From Bacteroidales bacterium (GTDB lineage Bacteria; Bacteroidota; Bacteroidia; Bacteroidales; Bacteroidaceae): 38,233 nt of DNA. Under the pieces are notes generated by a model. It was not told the origin of the DNA. It saw nothing but the letters and a program-made list of their open reading frames with translations, and made no database searches. Of this stretch, positions 16,317 through 25,734 are shown in pieces. How positions within the stretch are numbered: the stretch's first letter is position 1; each line of letters opens with the position of its first letter. Location: contig JAUMXY010000028.1 in assembly GCA_030528885.1 (NCBI GenBank), positions 1 to 38,233 of the forward strand. Direction: 5' to 3'. Position numbers and translations under genes: made by a program.

Positions 16317-17801
16317 TCAACCCTTTCTCCAGAAGCTGCGGGTACAAAGAATCGCAATTGGGAAGATTTCCAAACGCCCTATCAACATCAAAAAAGAACA
16401 TACATATTTAGCAACAGGAGAGAGAATAGCCCACGAATGGGATGGTCCATAATATCCCATGCCTGGACCGACATTGCTAATGCTTGACATCGCAATGCCA
16501 AATGCCTCATAATAGTCAAAACTTGGCCGCACCTCATTAGGGGAAACGCCATTCAAAGCCAATATAAATGCTCCGAGAAAAAGCGCAACAACAAAGAGAG
16601 CCACAAATCCCAAAAGAGTCTGCACAACACTTGAAGGCACAATATTCTCATTGATTCTCACAGGAATCACAGCACGAGGATGAAGAATGCGTATAAATTC
16701 ATTCTTCAGCACTCTGTAAACAATGCTCAGACGGATACACTTGACGCCTCCGCTGGTACTGCCCGAACATGCACCGGCAAACATCACAAAAAGCAGCACC
16801 GGCATCAGCTGAACAGGCCAAAGCGTATAGTCCACAGTGGCAAGTCCCGTCGTCGTCTGCAGAGAAATCACCGTGAAAAGACTTTGCCTGATAGCATATT
16901 CCACCCCATATCCAGGGACTTCGACAGCCAGCGTAACAGCACATGCCAACGATGCTCCCAATACGATAATCAGATAGGTGCGCAATTCCATATTGTCAAA
17001 GAACTTCTTCACCTTGCCCTTCAAAATCGTATAATATATTAATGTGTAATTGATACCCGACACAAACATAAAGAAAATCAGCACATATTCAATTGCTGGA
17101 GAATGATAGTATTCACCCAAGAGAGAAGAATGCGTACCGTATCCTCCCGTTGCCGTGGTGCACAGCGAATAATTGACAGCATCAAACAAAGGCATTCCGC
17201 ACATCAGCAGCGCAATCACACACAGCAGCGTCAACGCAATGTACACTCCGCCTATCCAACGGACAGCAATAGAAATTCTCGGATGCACCTTGTCATGCAG
17301 GGGACCCGTAGATTCTGCCGCAAAAAGCTTCACCTCCCCCACTCCGAAGGCAGGAAGTATCGCTATAGTGAAAAACACAATTCCAATACCGCCAATCCAT
17401 TGCGTCAAACTTCTCCAGAAAAGGATGCCATGAGGCATAGAGTCAACATCATCAATGATGGTTGCCCCCGTACTTGTAAAGCCTGACATGGTCTCAAAAA
17501 AGGCACTGGCAACATCAGGAACATGATTGCCCAGCAAAAAAGGAAGCATTCCAATCAGGGTAAACAAAACCCAGATGAAAGAAACGATGATATATCCATC
17601 TTTCCTGCCCATGCTCTTGCCGGCGTTCCTACCCAGCAGCACCCCTAATCCACCCAACAGCAAAGCGACACAGATAGGCAAAACGAAATCGTCCATACCT
17701 TCTCCATAAATCCAGCAGACAAGCTGACACAAGAACATCAGCCCCGCCTCTATGAAGAGAAGGAAACCGAGTATTCTTGTTATGAGTCGCCAATTCAGCA
17801 T
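16317..17801 (-). CDS. trkH: TrkH-family potassium uptake channel subunit
   Basis: Seen: 494 residues with about 10-12 membrane segments. The four selectivity-filter-like loops of the Trk/Ktr/HKT family are visible in order: FTSTGATIIDD, TATGGYGTHSS, TTTGLATVDY and ISNVGPGMGYYG. SGSTSGGVKCIR lies between loops three and four, as usual. Known role: the K+-conducting membrane part of the Trk system, gated by the cytosolic ring protein TrkA, which is encoded directly upstream (stop at 17822). Start choice: the ATG at 17801 (MLNWRLITRILGF) is preferred; a GTG three codons earlier (17810) would also be in frame. Third and last gene of the dxs-trkA-trkH unit. Confidence 0.93.
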   Translation of the reverse strand: MLNWRLITRILGFLLFIEAGLMFLCQLVCWIYGEGMDDFVLPICVALLLGGLGVLLGRNAGKSMGRKDGYIIVSFIWVLFTLIGMLPFLLGNHVPDVASAFFETMSGFTSTGATIIDDVDSMPHGILFWRSLTQWIGGIGIVFFTIAILPAFGVGEVKLFAAESTGPLHDKVHPRISIAVRWIGGVYIALTLLCVIALLMCGMPLFDAVNYSLCTTATGGYGTHSSLLGEYYHSPAIEYVLIFFMFVSGINYTLIYYTILKGKVKKFFDNMELRTYLIIVLGASLACAVTLAVEVPGYGVEYAIRQSLFTVISLQTTTGLATVDYTLWPVQLMPVLLFVMFAGACSGSTSGGVKCIRLSIVYRVLKNEFIRILHPRAVIPVRINENIVPSSVVQTLLGFVALFVVALFLGAFILALNGVSPNEVRPSFDYYEAFGIAMSSISNVGPGMGYYGPSHSWAILSPVAKYVCSFLMLIGRLEIFPIAILCTRSFWRKG

Positions 17802-17821
17802 TGAAACCACGTATATTTTCT

Positions 17822-19204
17822 CTATTTGAAATACTTATCCAATATCTTCAGCGTGTTTCCTGTACAGAAGACCACCACCTTATCGCCAGCCTGAAGCTGT
17901 GTCCGTCCGCCCACCAACATAGATTTTCCATCACGCGACATTCCTCCGATGTTTACGCCTCTTGGGAAATTCATCTCCATAATCATGCGTTTCGTAACCT
18001 TTGAGCCAGGTTTGACGACAAACTCCGCCACATCAGCATTTCCAATAGCCAGCATTTTCACATTATCCACATCGCCCTTCAGCAGCATTCGGTAAATATG
18101 GCTCGCAGCAATAATCTTCTTGTTGATAATTGTTCCTATGTCAAGGTCGTTCGCCATATCAAAATAGTCCAGATTCTCCACCTGCGCTATAGTCTTCCTG
18201 ATGCCTCTTCGCCTTGCAGCCACACAGGCAAGAATATTCTGCTGGTCATTTTCCGTCAGCGCAATGATTGCCTCCGTATTGCCATATCCCTCATCATTTA
18301 GCAGGTCAATATCATATCCCTCCCCTTCAATAATCATCGTTTTGGAAGACACCAGCGAAAGCAGCTGCTCTATGCGCTTAGGGTCTGACTCTATAATCTT
18401 CACGCCTTTATGTATGGCATTCAATTTCCAGCTGGCACGCACCGAAAGCTTTCCTCCTCCAATCAGCAGGCTGTTCTTCACAGCGGGATAGTCATCCTTG
18501 CCCGTCAGATGCCTGATTTCCTCCAGTTTGTCCTTCGTAGTCATAAAGAACACCAAATCACGCGGAAGAATCCTCTCGTCTCCATGCGGACTGATGGTTT
18601 CACTATTACGCTTGATAGCCACCACATGGAAGTTATGCCCATGTTTCATGCCTATTTCCTTCAAGGTATAGCCTACCAGCTGATTGTCCTTATTGCTGAT
18701 TTCCTTGTCATAGATAGGATGCGCATCATGCATTTTCACACTCAACAGCAATAACTCGCCCGCATTAAATTCCCAAAGCTGGCGCACCCAACTGTATCGT
18801 GAACTTGCCGCGATATCTTCAGCAGCAAGCAACTCTGGATAGATGAGCGACTCCACGCCCATGCTCCTAAAAAGCTCTTCGTTTTCAGGGCGCATATACT
18901 CATAATTATCCACCCTTGCCACACTCTTCTTCGCTCCCAGCTGCTTAGCAAGCATCGCGCAAGTGAGGTTCTCGCTTTCATTTGGAGTAACAGCTATGAA
19001 CAAATCGGCATTCTTCACCTCAGCATCCTTCAATCCCTGAATAGATGTTGGCTGTCTCACCAATGTCATAATATCCAAATCGTTGTTCAGCCGATGCAAT
19101 CTTCCCTCATCAGCATCTATCAGCACGACATCCTGATCATCATTCGACAACATCCGTGCCAGATGGGTTCCCACAGAACCCGCTCCTGCAATAACAATCT
19201 TCAT
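17822..19204 (-). CDS. trkA: Trk system potassium transporter regulatory subunit TrkA
   Basis: Seen: 460 residues from [19 protein letters not shown]. There are two tandem RCK (KTN plus TrkA-C) units. The first NAD-binding motif is GAGSVG; the second Rossmann unit, near residue 230, has the altered loop LLIGGGKLS. TrkA-C halves are seen around residues 140-220 and at the C-terminus ([15 protein letters not shown]). Known role: cytosolic gating ring that binds NAD(H)/ATP and controls TrkH. Start choice: the ATG at 19204 overlaps the dxs stop as ATGA (19201-19204); an in-frame upstream start at 19243 would lie inside dxs and adds a non-conserved 13 residues, so it is rejected. Confidence 0.93.
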   Translation of the reverse strand: MKIVIAGAGSVGTHLARMLSNDDQDVVLIDADEGRLHRLNNDLDIMTLVRQPTSIQGLKDAEVKNADLFIAVTPNESENLTCAMLAKQLGAKKSVARVDNYEYMRPENEELFRSMGVESLIYPELLAAEDIAASSRYSWVRQLWEFNAGELLLLSVKMHDAHPIYDKEISNKDNQLVGYTLKEIGMKHGHNFHVVAIKRNSETISPHGDERILPRDLVFFMTTKDKLEEIRHLTGKDDYPAVKNSLLIGGGKLSVRASWKLNAIHKGVKIIESDPKRIEQLLSLVSSKTMIIEGEGYDIDLLNDEGYGNTEAIIALTENDQQNILACVAARRRGIRKTIAQVENLDYFDMANDLDIGTIINKKIIAASHIYRMLLKGDVDNVKMLAIGNADVAEFVVKPGSKVTKRMIMEMNFPRGVNIGGMSRDGKSMLVGGRTQLQAGDKVVVFCTGNTLKILDKYFK

Positions 19205-21114
19205 GACAATACCTCCGCAATGCTTAAGGCATCCATGTGGCAAGTCCGCCTCAACTCAGCAATCGTGCCATGTGTGACAAATTCGTCAGGGATGCCAATA
19301 CGTTTTACTTCTATTGGATAATGATGCTCTGCAAAGAACTCAAGCACAGCGCTTCCAAGCCCTCCCGACAATGCTCCGTCCTCCACCGTCACAACCTTTT
19401 TGAACTTCGTACCCACCTCATGCAACAATTCCTCGTCTATTGGCTTCAAGAAACGCATATCATAATGAGCTATGTTCAATGTCGCCTCCGGGCGGTCTTT
19501 CAACGATGCCAACTCTGCAATGGAAATGGCCTTCTGCACCTCCGTACCAATAGGTCCAAGACTCAATACTGCTATTTCCTCTCCATCTTTCAGCTTCCTT
19601 CCCTTTCCCACTGGCAGTTCTTCAAACTCACAGCGCCAATCTACAGTATTGCCACTTCCACGAGGATAACGAATGACAAAAGTTCCTTTATCCGGCAATT
19701 GCCCTGTGTACATCATATTCCTCAATTCTGGCTCGTTTAGCGGCGAAGCAATGGTCAAATTGGGTATAGGGCGCAAAAAAGCAAGGTCGTAAGCTCCATG
19801 ATGAGTAGAGCCATCCTCCCCTACCAGTCCTGCGCGATCCAGACAAAGCACCATATTCAGGCGCATTGTTGCCGCATCATGTATAATGTTGTCATAGGCA
19901 CGCTGCATGAACGATGAGTAAATATTGCAGAACGGCATCAACCCATCCTTAGCCATGCCACCAGAGAAGGTTACGGCATGCCCCTCGGCAATGCCCACAT
20001 CAAAAACACGTCCAGGCATGGCATTCATCATGATATTCATCGAGCAGCCCGTAGGCATAGCAGGCGTGACCCCCACAATCTTCGGGTTCTTCTGCGCCAG
20101 CTCAAGGAGCGTCTCGCCAAATACATCTTGGAATTTGGGCGGATGCGGCTTGCCGTCATCCGATACGATGCGCTCGCCCGACTCATAGTCGAACATACCT
20201 GGCGCATGCCATACCGTAGCGTTCTTCTCGGCGGGCGCATAGCCCTTGCCCTTCTTCGTATGAATATGCAAAATCTTAGGACCCTTCATCTCCTTGATAG
20301 CCATCATCGTACGCACCAGCTCCACCACATCATTCCCTTCTGTCGGACCGAAATAGCGGATATCCATACCTTCAAAGATATTCTGCTGACGGGTAAGTAC
20401 TGACTTGACGCTATTGTTGAATCGGATGATTCCCTTGCGGCGTTTCTCATTCAGAATGCCCCAATCAGACAACTTCTGAGAAATCTTATAACGCAAGTTA
20501 TTGTAAGTCGAGTTTGTCGTAAGCTGCAGCAGATACTGCCTCATGCCTCCAACACTATTGTCAATCGACATCTTGTTGTCATTCAAGACAATCAACATAT
20601 CATTTGGGGTGCTTGCTGCATTATTGATGCCTTCAAAAGCCAATCCGCCGCTCAATGCCCCATCTCCAATCACAGCCACCACCTTTCTATCCTCTCCGTT
20701 CAGCTTGGCAGCGGCAGCCATACCCAAAGCAGCAGAAATGGAGTTGCTCGCATGTCCACAACAAAAAGTATCATATTCGCTTTCAGCGGGATGCGGAAAT
20801 GGCCGAAGACCATTAAACTTACGATTAGTGCAGAATCTATCCCGACGGCCAGTCAATATCTTATGCCCATATGCTTGATGCCCTACATCCCACACAATCC
20901 TGTCATAAGGAGTATTAAACACGTAATGCAACGCAACAGTCAGTTCCACAGCGCCAAGACTAGAGGCAAGATGTCCAGGGTTGATTGCCAATTCCTTTAT
21001 AATATCACGCCTCAGCTCCTCACACACCGTCGGCAATTCCTCCACCTTGAACTTTCGCAAATCTGCCGGATAGTCTATCCTTGTCAAATATTTGTATTCG
21101 TTTTTATCTTCCAT
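19201..21114 (-). CDS. dxs: 1-deoxy-D-xylulose-5-phosphate synthase
   Basis: Seen: 637 residues. The thiamine-diphosphate site is clear: [13 protein letters not shown] (GDG at about 150-152) with the downstream LNDNKMSI. The pyrimidine-side block [15 protein letters not shown] and the conserved [16 protein letters not shown] and [16 protein letters not shown] are present. Known role: condenses pyruvate with glyceraldehyde 3-phosphate to DXP, the entry step of the MEP isoprenoid pathway and a precursor step for thiamine and pyridoxal. Start choice: ATG 21114 ([10 protein letters not shown]) is used because the next upstream ATG (21132) lies only 2 nt from the -7 box at 21134-21141 and would precede the transcript start. 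First gene of an operon with trkA and trkH. Confidence 0.95.
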   Translation of the reverse strand: MEDKNEYKYLTRIDYPADLRKFKVEELPTVCEELRRDIIKELAINPGHLASSLGAVELTVALHYVFNTPYDRIVWDVGHQAYGHKILTGRRDRFCTNRKFNGLRPFPHPAESEYDTFCCGHASNSISAALGMAAAAKLNGEDRKVVAVIGDGALSGGLAFEGINNAASTPNDMLIVLNDNKMSIDNSVGGMRQYLLQLTTNSTYNNLRYKISQKLSDWGILNEKRRKGIIRFNNSVKSVLTRQQNIFEGMDIRYFGPTEGNDVVELVRTMMAIKEMKGPKILHIHTKKGKGYAPAEKNATVWHAPGMFDYESGERIVSDDGKPHPPKFQDVFGETLLELAQKNPKIVGVTPAMPTGCSMNIMMNAMPGRVFDVGIAEGHAVTFSGGMAKDGLMPFCNIYSSFMQRAYDNIIHDAATMRLNMVLCLDRAGLVGEDGSTHHGAYDLAFLRPIPNLTIASPLNEPELRNMMYTGQLPDKGTFVIRYPRGSGNTVDWRCEFEELPVGKGRKLKDGEEIAVLSLGPIGTEVQKAISIAELASLKDRPEATLNIAHYDMRFLKPIDEELLHEVGTKFKKVVTVEDGALSGGLGSAVLEFFAEHHYPIEVKRIGIPDEFVTHGTIAELRRTCHMDALSIAEVLS

Positions 21115-21133
21115 ATACAAATCTAATAACATG

Positions 21134-21141
21134 CAAAATTA
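21134..21141 (-). promoter_or_regulatory. -7 box for dxs-trkA-trkH
   Basis: On the minus strand this reads TAATTTTG, matching TAnnTTTG, 20 nt before the ATG at 21114. No -33 TTTG is present at 19-21 bp. A run of ten T/A lies just upstream. Confidence 0.5.
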
Positions 21142-21254
21142 AGTATTTTTTTTTTAGAACACCCCGAATTGGCTCAAATATTTATCCGACAGACGACATT
21201 TTGACCATAATGCCAGCAGGAACATCCTAAAAGTCGCCATATCAACGCCAAAAA

Positions 21255-21285
21255 TTTGCCCAATCACTAAAAAGTGTTAACTTTG
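21255..21285 (+). promoter_or_regulatory. Complete Bacteroidetes-type promoter (-33 TTTG, -7 TAACTTTG)
   Basis: TTTG (21255-21258) and TAACTTTG (21278-21285) are separated by exactly 19 bp, the published optimum for the Bacteroidetes primary sigma factor. The predicted transcript starts near 21290, leaving a leader of about 95 nt before the outer-membrane protein gene. Confidence 0.85.
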
Positions 21286-21288
21286 CAG

Positions 21289-21312
21289 CGGATTCAGAAG
21301 GAGGGGAATCCG
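21289..21312 (+). promoter_or_regulatory. 5'-end mRNA hairpin with purine-rich loop
   Basis: CGGATTC (21289-21295) pairs perfectly with GAATCCG (21306-21312) around a 10-nt loop AGAAGGAGGG. It sits at the predicted extreme 5' end of the outer-membrane protein transcript, where a stem-loop would be expected to stabilise the message, as the 5' leader of E. coli ompA does. The role is inference. Confidence 0.45.
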
Positions 21313-21387
21313 AAAAACTCCATCTGAACAGGTAATAATCTAACAGAGTAGGACTAATTAATTCATCAAAAATTAAATTAGAAAATT

Positions 21388-21930
21388 ATGAAAAAATTTA
21401 TTCTTGCAGCACTCGTTGCTGTTGTTTCAGTTTCAGCTAACGCTCAGTTTTGGGCTGGCGGTTCAGTAGGTTTCAACACAAGCAAGTCTTCTATTGACGG
21501 CAATGAGTTGTCAAAGGCAAACAACTTCACACTTGCTCCAGAGGTTGGCTACAAGCTCAACGACAATTGGGATGTTGCAGTAGCACTTGAATATGCACAC
21601 AGAAGCGGCAAGGGCATCGCAAGCCAGAACGGTTTTGCTATCAACCCTTACGCTCGCTACACTTTCGCAAAGTGCGGTGATTTCTCTTTCTTCGCTGACG
21701 GTGGTTTCTCTTATGGCTTCATTCACGAGAGCGGAGACGATGACAACATCAACACTTGGGAAATCGCCATCAAGCCAGGTATCGCTTATTCACTCAGCGA
21801 GAAGGTTTCTCTTGTTGCTCATGTAGGTAACCTCGGTTGGGAGTTCGCTAAGAAAGGCGATGTTAAGACTAACACATTCGACATCAATGTTACAAACGCT
21901 ATCACATTCGGTGCATACGTAAGCTTCTAA
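21388..21930 (+). CDS. Small outer-membrane beta-barrel protein
   Basis: Seen: 180 residues with a signal peptide (MKKFILAALVAVVSVSANA, cleavage before QFW). The mature part alternates polar and aromatic residues in about eight strands (for example WAGGSVGFNT, WDVAVALEYAHRSG, INPYARYTF, FSFFADGGFSYGF, EIAIKPGIAYSL) and ends in ITFGAYVSF, a terminal aromatic residue as needed for Bam-dependent insertion. It resembles OmpX/OmpW-size porin-like or adhesin barrels; no precise family is claimed. Codon use is strongly biased, and the promoter, 5' hairpin and terminator are all strong, suggesting an abundant protein. Monocistronic. Confidence 0.88.
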   Translation: MKKFILAALVAVVSVSANAQFWAGGSVGFNTSKSSIDGNELSKANNFTLAPEVGYKLNDNWDVAVALEYAHRSGKGIASQNGFAINPYARYTFAKCGDFSFFADGGFSYGFIHESGDDDNINTWEIAIKPGIAYSLSEKVSLVAHVGNLGWEFAKKGDVKTNTFDINVTNAITFGAYVSF

Positions 21931-21956
21931 TTCCCAGAGGAAATATTGAACAAAGC

Positions 21957-21984
21957 AAAGGTCGGCTCTTGCCGGCCTTTTTTT
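21957..21984 (+). terminator. Rho-independent terminator of the outer-membrane protein gene
   Basis: AAAGGTCGGC (21957-21966) pairs with GCCGGCCTTT (21971-21980; one G-T pair) around a TCTT loop. The T-run extends from 21978 to 21984. It lies 26 nt after the stop codon. Confidence 0.92.
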
Positions 21985-22235
21985 ATATCTCCCCACATCC
22001 TCCTCCACCAATGCCCTTATTCCCCTTCAAACTAAAAAAACACCCTGTTTTTATCCGCCCTCCAGCACCCCAAAAGTGGTAAGAGTCTCACCTCTTTTGA
22101 GGTATAAAGTGCTATGTTTTTCACATCCTCCGCTGCCCGTCATTCCATTGCCTCTTTTCAAGACAAATCGAACAAGGAAATGCGCATACAGAACAAAAAA
22201 CGGACAGACATCGGTGATAATACAAGAAAAATACT
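21985..22235. other. Non-coding spacer with a long imperfect inverted repeat, upstream of metG
   Basis: No gene is seen. The spacer is C-rich and holds an imperfect dyad at 22065-22114: AGCAC with GTGCT at the ends, and CAAAAG (22072-22077) with CTTTTG (22095-22100) inside. As it lies upstream of the metG -7 box it would not be in the metG leader. It could be part of an unannotated RNA or regulatory site; support is weak. Confidence 0.3.
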
Positions 22236-22243
22236 TAACTTTG
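22236..22243 (+). promoter_or_regulatory. -7 box for metG
   Basis: TAACTTTG matches TAnnTTTG and ends 26 nt before the ATG at 22270, giving a leader of roughly 20 nt. No -33 TTTG at the right distance. Confidence 0.6.
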
Positions 22244-22269
22244 CAACCAAATAGCTAAAAACGAAAAAC

Positions 22270-24336
22270 ATGGAAAAGAAAAATTTTAAGAGAACAACAG
22301 TGACGGCCGCGCTGCCTTATGCCAATGGCCCTGTACACATTGGACACTTGGCTGGAGTGTACGTTCCTGCTGACATATATGTGCGTTACCTTCGTCTGAA
22401 GGGACGCGAAGTGATGTTTGTGTGCGGAAGCGACGAGCACGGCGTGCCCGTGACCATCCGCGCCAAGAAGGAAGGATGCACCGTACAGGATGTGGTGGAC
22501 CGCTACCACGGCATTATCAGAAAGTCGTTCAGCGACTTCGGCATCAGTTTCGACATCTATTCACGCACAACCAGCAAGACTCACCACAAGTTTGCCGCAG
22601 ACTTTTTCAAGAAGCTCTACGACGAGGGCAAGTTTGTTGACATCACTTCAGAACAGTTCTACGACGAAGAGACCAAACAGTTCCTCACCGACCGCAACAT
22701 CAAAGGCGAGTGCCCTCGCTGCCACGCAGAAGGAGCCTACGGAGACCAATGCGAGAAGTGCGGAGCAACACTCTCGCCCGAGGAACTTATCAACCCCGTC
22801 AATGCCATCAACGGCAATCCACTGGTGAAGAAGCAGACAAAGCATTGGTATCTGCCACTCGACCAGTATCAGGAATGGCTGGAAGACTGGATTCTGAAGT
22901 CTCATCCTGAATGGCGCAGCAACGTATATGGACAATGCAAGTCATGGCTGGACAGCGGATTGAAGCCTCGCGCCGTAACCCGTGACCTCGACTGGGGAAT
23001 CCCCGTCCCAGTGGAAGGAGCAGAGGGCAAAGTGCTGTATGTATGGTTTGACGCCCCCATCGGCTACATCTCCAACACCAAAGACCTGTGCGAAAGCGCA
23101 CCCGAGAAGTGGGGCACATGGCAGAAGTGGTGGCAGGAAGAAGACACACGCCTGATACACTTCATCGGCAAGGACAATATCGTGTTCCACTGCATCGTCT
23201 TCCCTTCCATGCTCAAGGCACATGGCGACTATATCCTGCCCGACAATGTGCCAGCCAACGAATTCCTGAACCTGGAGGGCAACAAGATTTCCACCTCTAA
23301 GAACTACGCTGTGTGGCTGAACGAATACCTGGAGGAAATGCCCGACCGCAAGGACGAACTGCGCTATGTGCTGACAGCTAACGCGCCAGAAACAAAGGAC
23401 AACGACTTCACATGGGCAGACTTCCAAGCTCGCTGCAACAACGAGCTGGTAGCGGTATACGGCAATTTCGTCAACCGCGCCCTGCAGCTCACACAGAAAT
23501 ACTACGATGGCATCGTGCCTACATGCGGAGAACTGACCGAGGGCGACAAGGCTACGTTGGCTGAGTTCGCCAGCGTGAAGGACAATCTGGAATCGCTGAT
23601 TGAGAACTTCAAATTCCGTGAGGCGCAAAAGGAAGCGATGAATCTGGCGCGTATCGGAAACAAGTACATTGCCGACGAGGAGCCTTGGAAGGTAATCAAG
23701 ACAGACCCAGAGCGTGTGAAGACCGTGATTTATGTATCGCTGCAGCTCACCGCCAATCTGGCAATAGCCTTCGAGCCATTCCTCCCCTTCTCCTCTGCCA
23801 AGCTGCGCGACATGATTGGCATGCAGGAACTGAATTGGGAAGACTTGGGCAAGACCGACCTGCTGCCGGCAGGACAGCAGCTGGAGAAGCCAAGCCTGCT
23901 GTTCTCAAAGATTGAAGACGAAACCATCCAGTTCCAAATAGAAAAACTGGAAGCCGTCGTGAAAGCGAACGCTGAGGCGAATGCCGAAGTGGCTCCAGTC
24001 AAGGAGACTGTCGCTTTCGATGACTTCACAAAACTCGACATCCGCGTAGCAACGGTACTGGAGTGCGAGCGTGTGCCCAAGATGAAGAAGCTGCTGAAGT
24101 TCAAGCTGGACGACGGCACACCGAACGGACGCACCATCGTGAGCGGCATAGCCCAGTGGTACGAGCCCGAGCAGCTGGTGGGCAAGCAGGTGCTTTTCAT
24201 TGCCAACCTGGCGCCACGCGAGTTCAAGAACGGGCTGGTGAGCGAAGGCATGATACTCTCTGCCGAGAACTGGGACGGAAGCATCAGCGTAACAACCGTG
24301 GAGAAACCTGTGAAGGGCGGCAGCCAAGTCGGCTAA
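22270..24336 (+). CDS. metG: Methionyl-tRNA synthetase with C-terminal tRNA-binding domain
   Basis: Seen: 688 residues. The class I signature is HIGH (His23-His26 in [15 protein letters not shown]), and the KMSKS equivalent is KISTSK at 339-344. The connective peptide carries a four-cysteine zinc site (Cys148, Cys151, Cys161, Cys164 in [18 protein letters not shown]). An anticodon-binding helical domain (about 400-550) is followed by a C-terminal EMAPII/Trbp111-like tRNA-binding OB fold (about 580-688, [20 protein letters not shown] and [19 protein letters not shown]). Known role: charges tRNA-Met; the C-terminal domain gives dimerisation and extra tRNA contact. Four envelope genes follow in the same direction with short gaps, the first 30 nt away. 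Confidence 0.97.
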   Translation: MEKKNFKRTTVTAALPYANGPVHIGHLAGVYVPADIYVRYLRLKGREVMFVCGSDEHGVPVTIRAKKEGCTVQDVVDRYHGIIRKSFSDFGISFDIYSRTTSKTHHKFAADFFKKLYDEGKFVDITSEQFYDEETKQFLTDRNIKGECPRCHAEGAYGDQCEKCGATLSPEELINPVNAINGNPLVKKQTKHWYLPLDQYQEWLEDWILKSHPEWRSNVYGQCKSWLDSGLKPRAVTRDLDWGIPVPVEGAEGKVLYVWFDAPIGYISNTKDLCESAPEKWGTWQKWWQEEDTRLIHFIGKDNIVFHCIVFPSMLKAHGDYILPDNVPANEFLNLEGNKISTSKNYAVWLNEYLEEMPDRKDELRYVLTANAPETKDNDFTWADFQARCNNELVAVYGNFVNRALQLTQKYYDGIVPTCGELTEGDKATLAEFASVKDNLESLIENFKFREAQKEAMNLARIGNKYIADEEPWKVIKTDPERVKTVIYVSLQLTANLAIAFEPFLPFSSAKLRDMIGMQELNWEDLGKTDLLPAGQQLEKPSLLFSKIEDETIQFQIEKLEAVVKANAEANAEVAPVKETVAFDDFTKLDIRVATVLECERVPKMKKLLKFKLDDGTPNGRTIVSGIAQWYEPEQLVGKQVLFIANLAPREFKNGLVSEGMILSAENWDGSISVTTVEKPVKGGSQVG

Positions 24337-24366
24337 CTGCACCTCCAGAAAAAACTGCTGAGTCTT

Positions 24367-25728
24367 ATGGTTCGCCTCTCCCTGCTTCTGCTGCTCTCCG
24401 CCCTTGCCCTCATAGCATTGCTGGTGTGGTGCATCAGCCGCTGGGACGTATGGTTTGGCAACAGCCCCGAAGCGCCGTACAAGACAGCAGATGTGCCCGA
24501 GAGAGTCATGCTCACGTTTGGCGACACGTGCGAACTGAACCGAAACATCAGCTGGATGTGCGGAGAAAGTGTTTCGCCAGCCTTTGTGGAATTCATAGAC
24601 AAGCAAACACAAGAGACGCGGCGTGTCGATGTCGGTGGAGAGGTGTTTGAGTCGAGAGGCGGGAAAGCTGCATATTATGTGGCTCGCCTGAGAAATCTCG
24701 AGGCAGGACACACTTACCGCTATCGTGTCAGTTCGGGCGGCAAATGGTCGGAGTGGTATGAGTTCAGTCTCCAGCCATCAGAAGAAAAAGATTTTTCTTT
24801 CATCTACATAGGCGATGTGCAAGACTCGCTGGGGGGCATAACAGGGCAATTCCTGCGCAAGACGCTTGCGCACAATCCCGACGCCAGCTTCTTGGTGTGC
24901 GGAGGTGATTTGATAGAGCAGCCCAATCATGCCTACTGGAATGAGGCTTTCCAAAGCATGGACTCCATCAGGCAAACCCTCCCGATACTCACCGTAACGG
25001 GCAATCACGACTACCTGAAGGGAATCATAGCAGAGCTGGAACGTCGTTTTTCGCTGACGCACTCCTACTATCTCGACTCAATGGAGGGGGTTAATCAGGT
25101 GTTTACCATCCGATACAAGGACATGCAGCTGTTCTGCCTTGACAGCAACCGCGAATTTTTCCACCTGTACACGCAACGCAACTGGCTGGAGAGGAAACTG
25201 GAGGCAAGCAAAGCCAAATGGAAAGTAGTCGTCTTGCACCATCCGCTTTACTCCATACAAGGAAAAGATAACAACCTGATACAGAGGTGGATGTTTGACG
25301 GGCTAATCAGAGAGCACAAGGTGGATGCCGTGCTGCAGGGACATGAGCATGCTTATGCCCGAATGACAAACCATCTGGACAACGGGACGCCTACAACGCC
25401 CATTTACACGGTCAGCCATTGCTCGCCCAAGAACTACCGCATCGAGTTTGATGAGCTGTTCGACAGGTTCGGTTCGGGCAGCCGCTACTATCAGAAACTG
25501 CGTACTGCAGGCGACACCCTGTTCATCACTGCTGTAGATGCCTGCACACAAACGCTTTACGACTCGCTGTTCATCGTCAAGAACAGCCAAGCGACAAGGC
25601 TGACTGACGCAGCAAGGAGACTGCCAGAAACCATCCGATTCACTCCCACTCCTGGCAACAAGAAGGACGCTGCTTTCGCCAAGCGCATAGAAGAGTATAA
25701 ACGCCGACGCCATGCCGTCAACAGATAA
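24367..25728 (+). CDS. Membrane-anchored calcineurin-like metallophosphoesterase (purple acid phosphatase type)
   Basis: Seen: 453 residues. One N-terminal membrane segment (about 3-24) is followed by an Fn3-like beta domain (about 40-140, with YRVSSGGKWSEWYEFSLQ), as in purple acid phosphatases, and then the metallophosphoesterase core. Its five motifs are intact: GDVQD (Asp150), GGD (Asp181), GNHD (Asn213-His214), HHP (His291-His292) and GHEH (His326, His328). Inferred: a periplasmic two-metal phosphomonoesterase or diesterase anchored to the inner membrane. It is 30 nt after metG and 6 nt before an LTA-synthase-family gene, so it may act on the phosphorylated product or by-product of that enzyme. 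Substrate unknown. Confidence 0.88.
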   Translation: MVRLSLLLLLSALALIALLVWCISRWDVWFGNSPEAPYKTADVPERVMLTFGDTCELNRNISWMCGESVSPAFVEFIDKQTQETRRVDVGGEVFESRGGKAAYYVARLRNLEAGHTYRYRVSSGGKWSEWYEFSLQPSEEKDFSFIYIGDVQDSLGGITGQFLRKTLAHNPDASFLVCGGDLIEQPNHAYWNEAFQSMDSIRQTLPILTVTGNHDYLKGIIAELERRFSLTHSYYLDSMEGVNQVFTIRYKDMQLFCLDSNREFFHLYTQRNWLERKLEASKAKWKVVVLHHPLYSIQGKDNNLIQRWMFDGLIREHKVDAVLQGHEHAYARMTNHLDNGTPTTPIYTVSHCSPKNYRIEFDELFDRFGSGSRYYQKLRTAGDTLFITAVDACTQTLYDSLFIVKNSQATRLTDAARRLPETIRFTPTPGNKKDAAFAKRIEEYKRRRHAVNR

Positions 25729-25734
25729 AATCCC

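Noticed and set aside
21115-21132. Upstream ATG for dxs (adds MLLDLY)
   Set aside because: It begins 2 nt from the -7 box and would precede the predicted transcript start.
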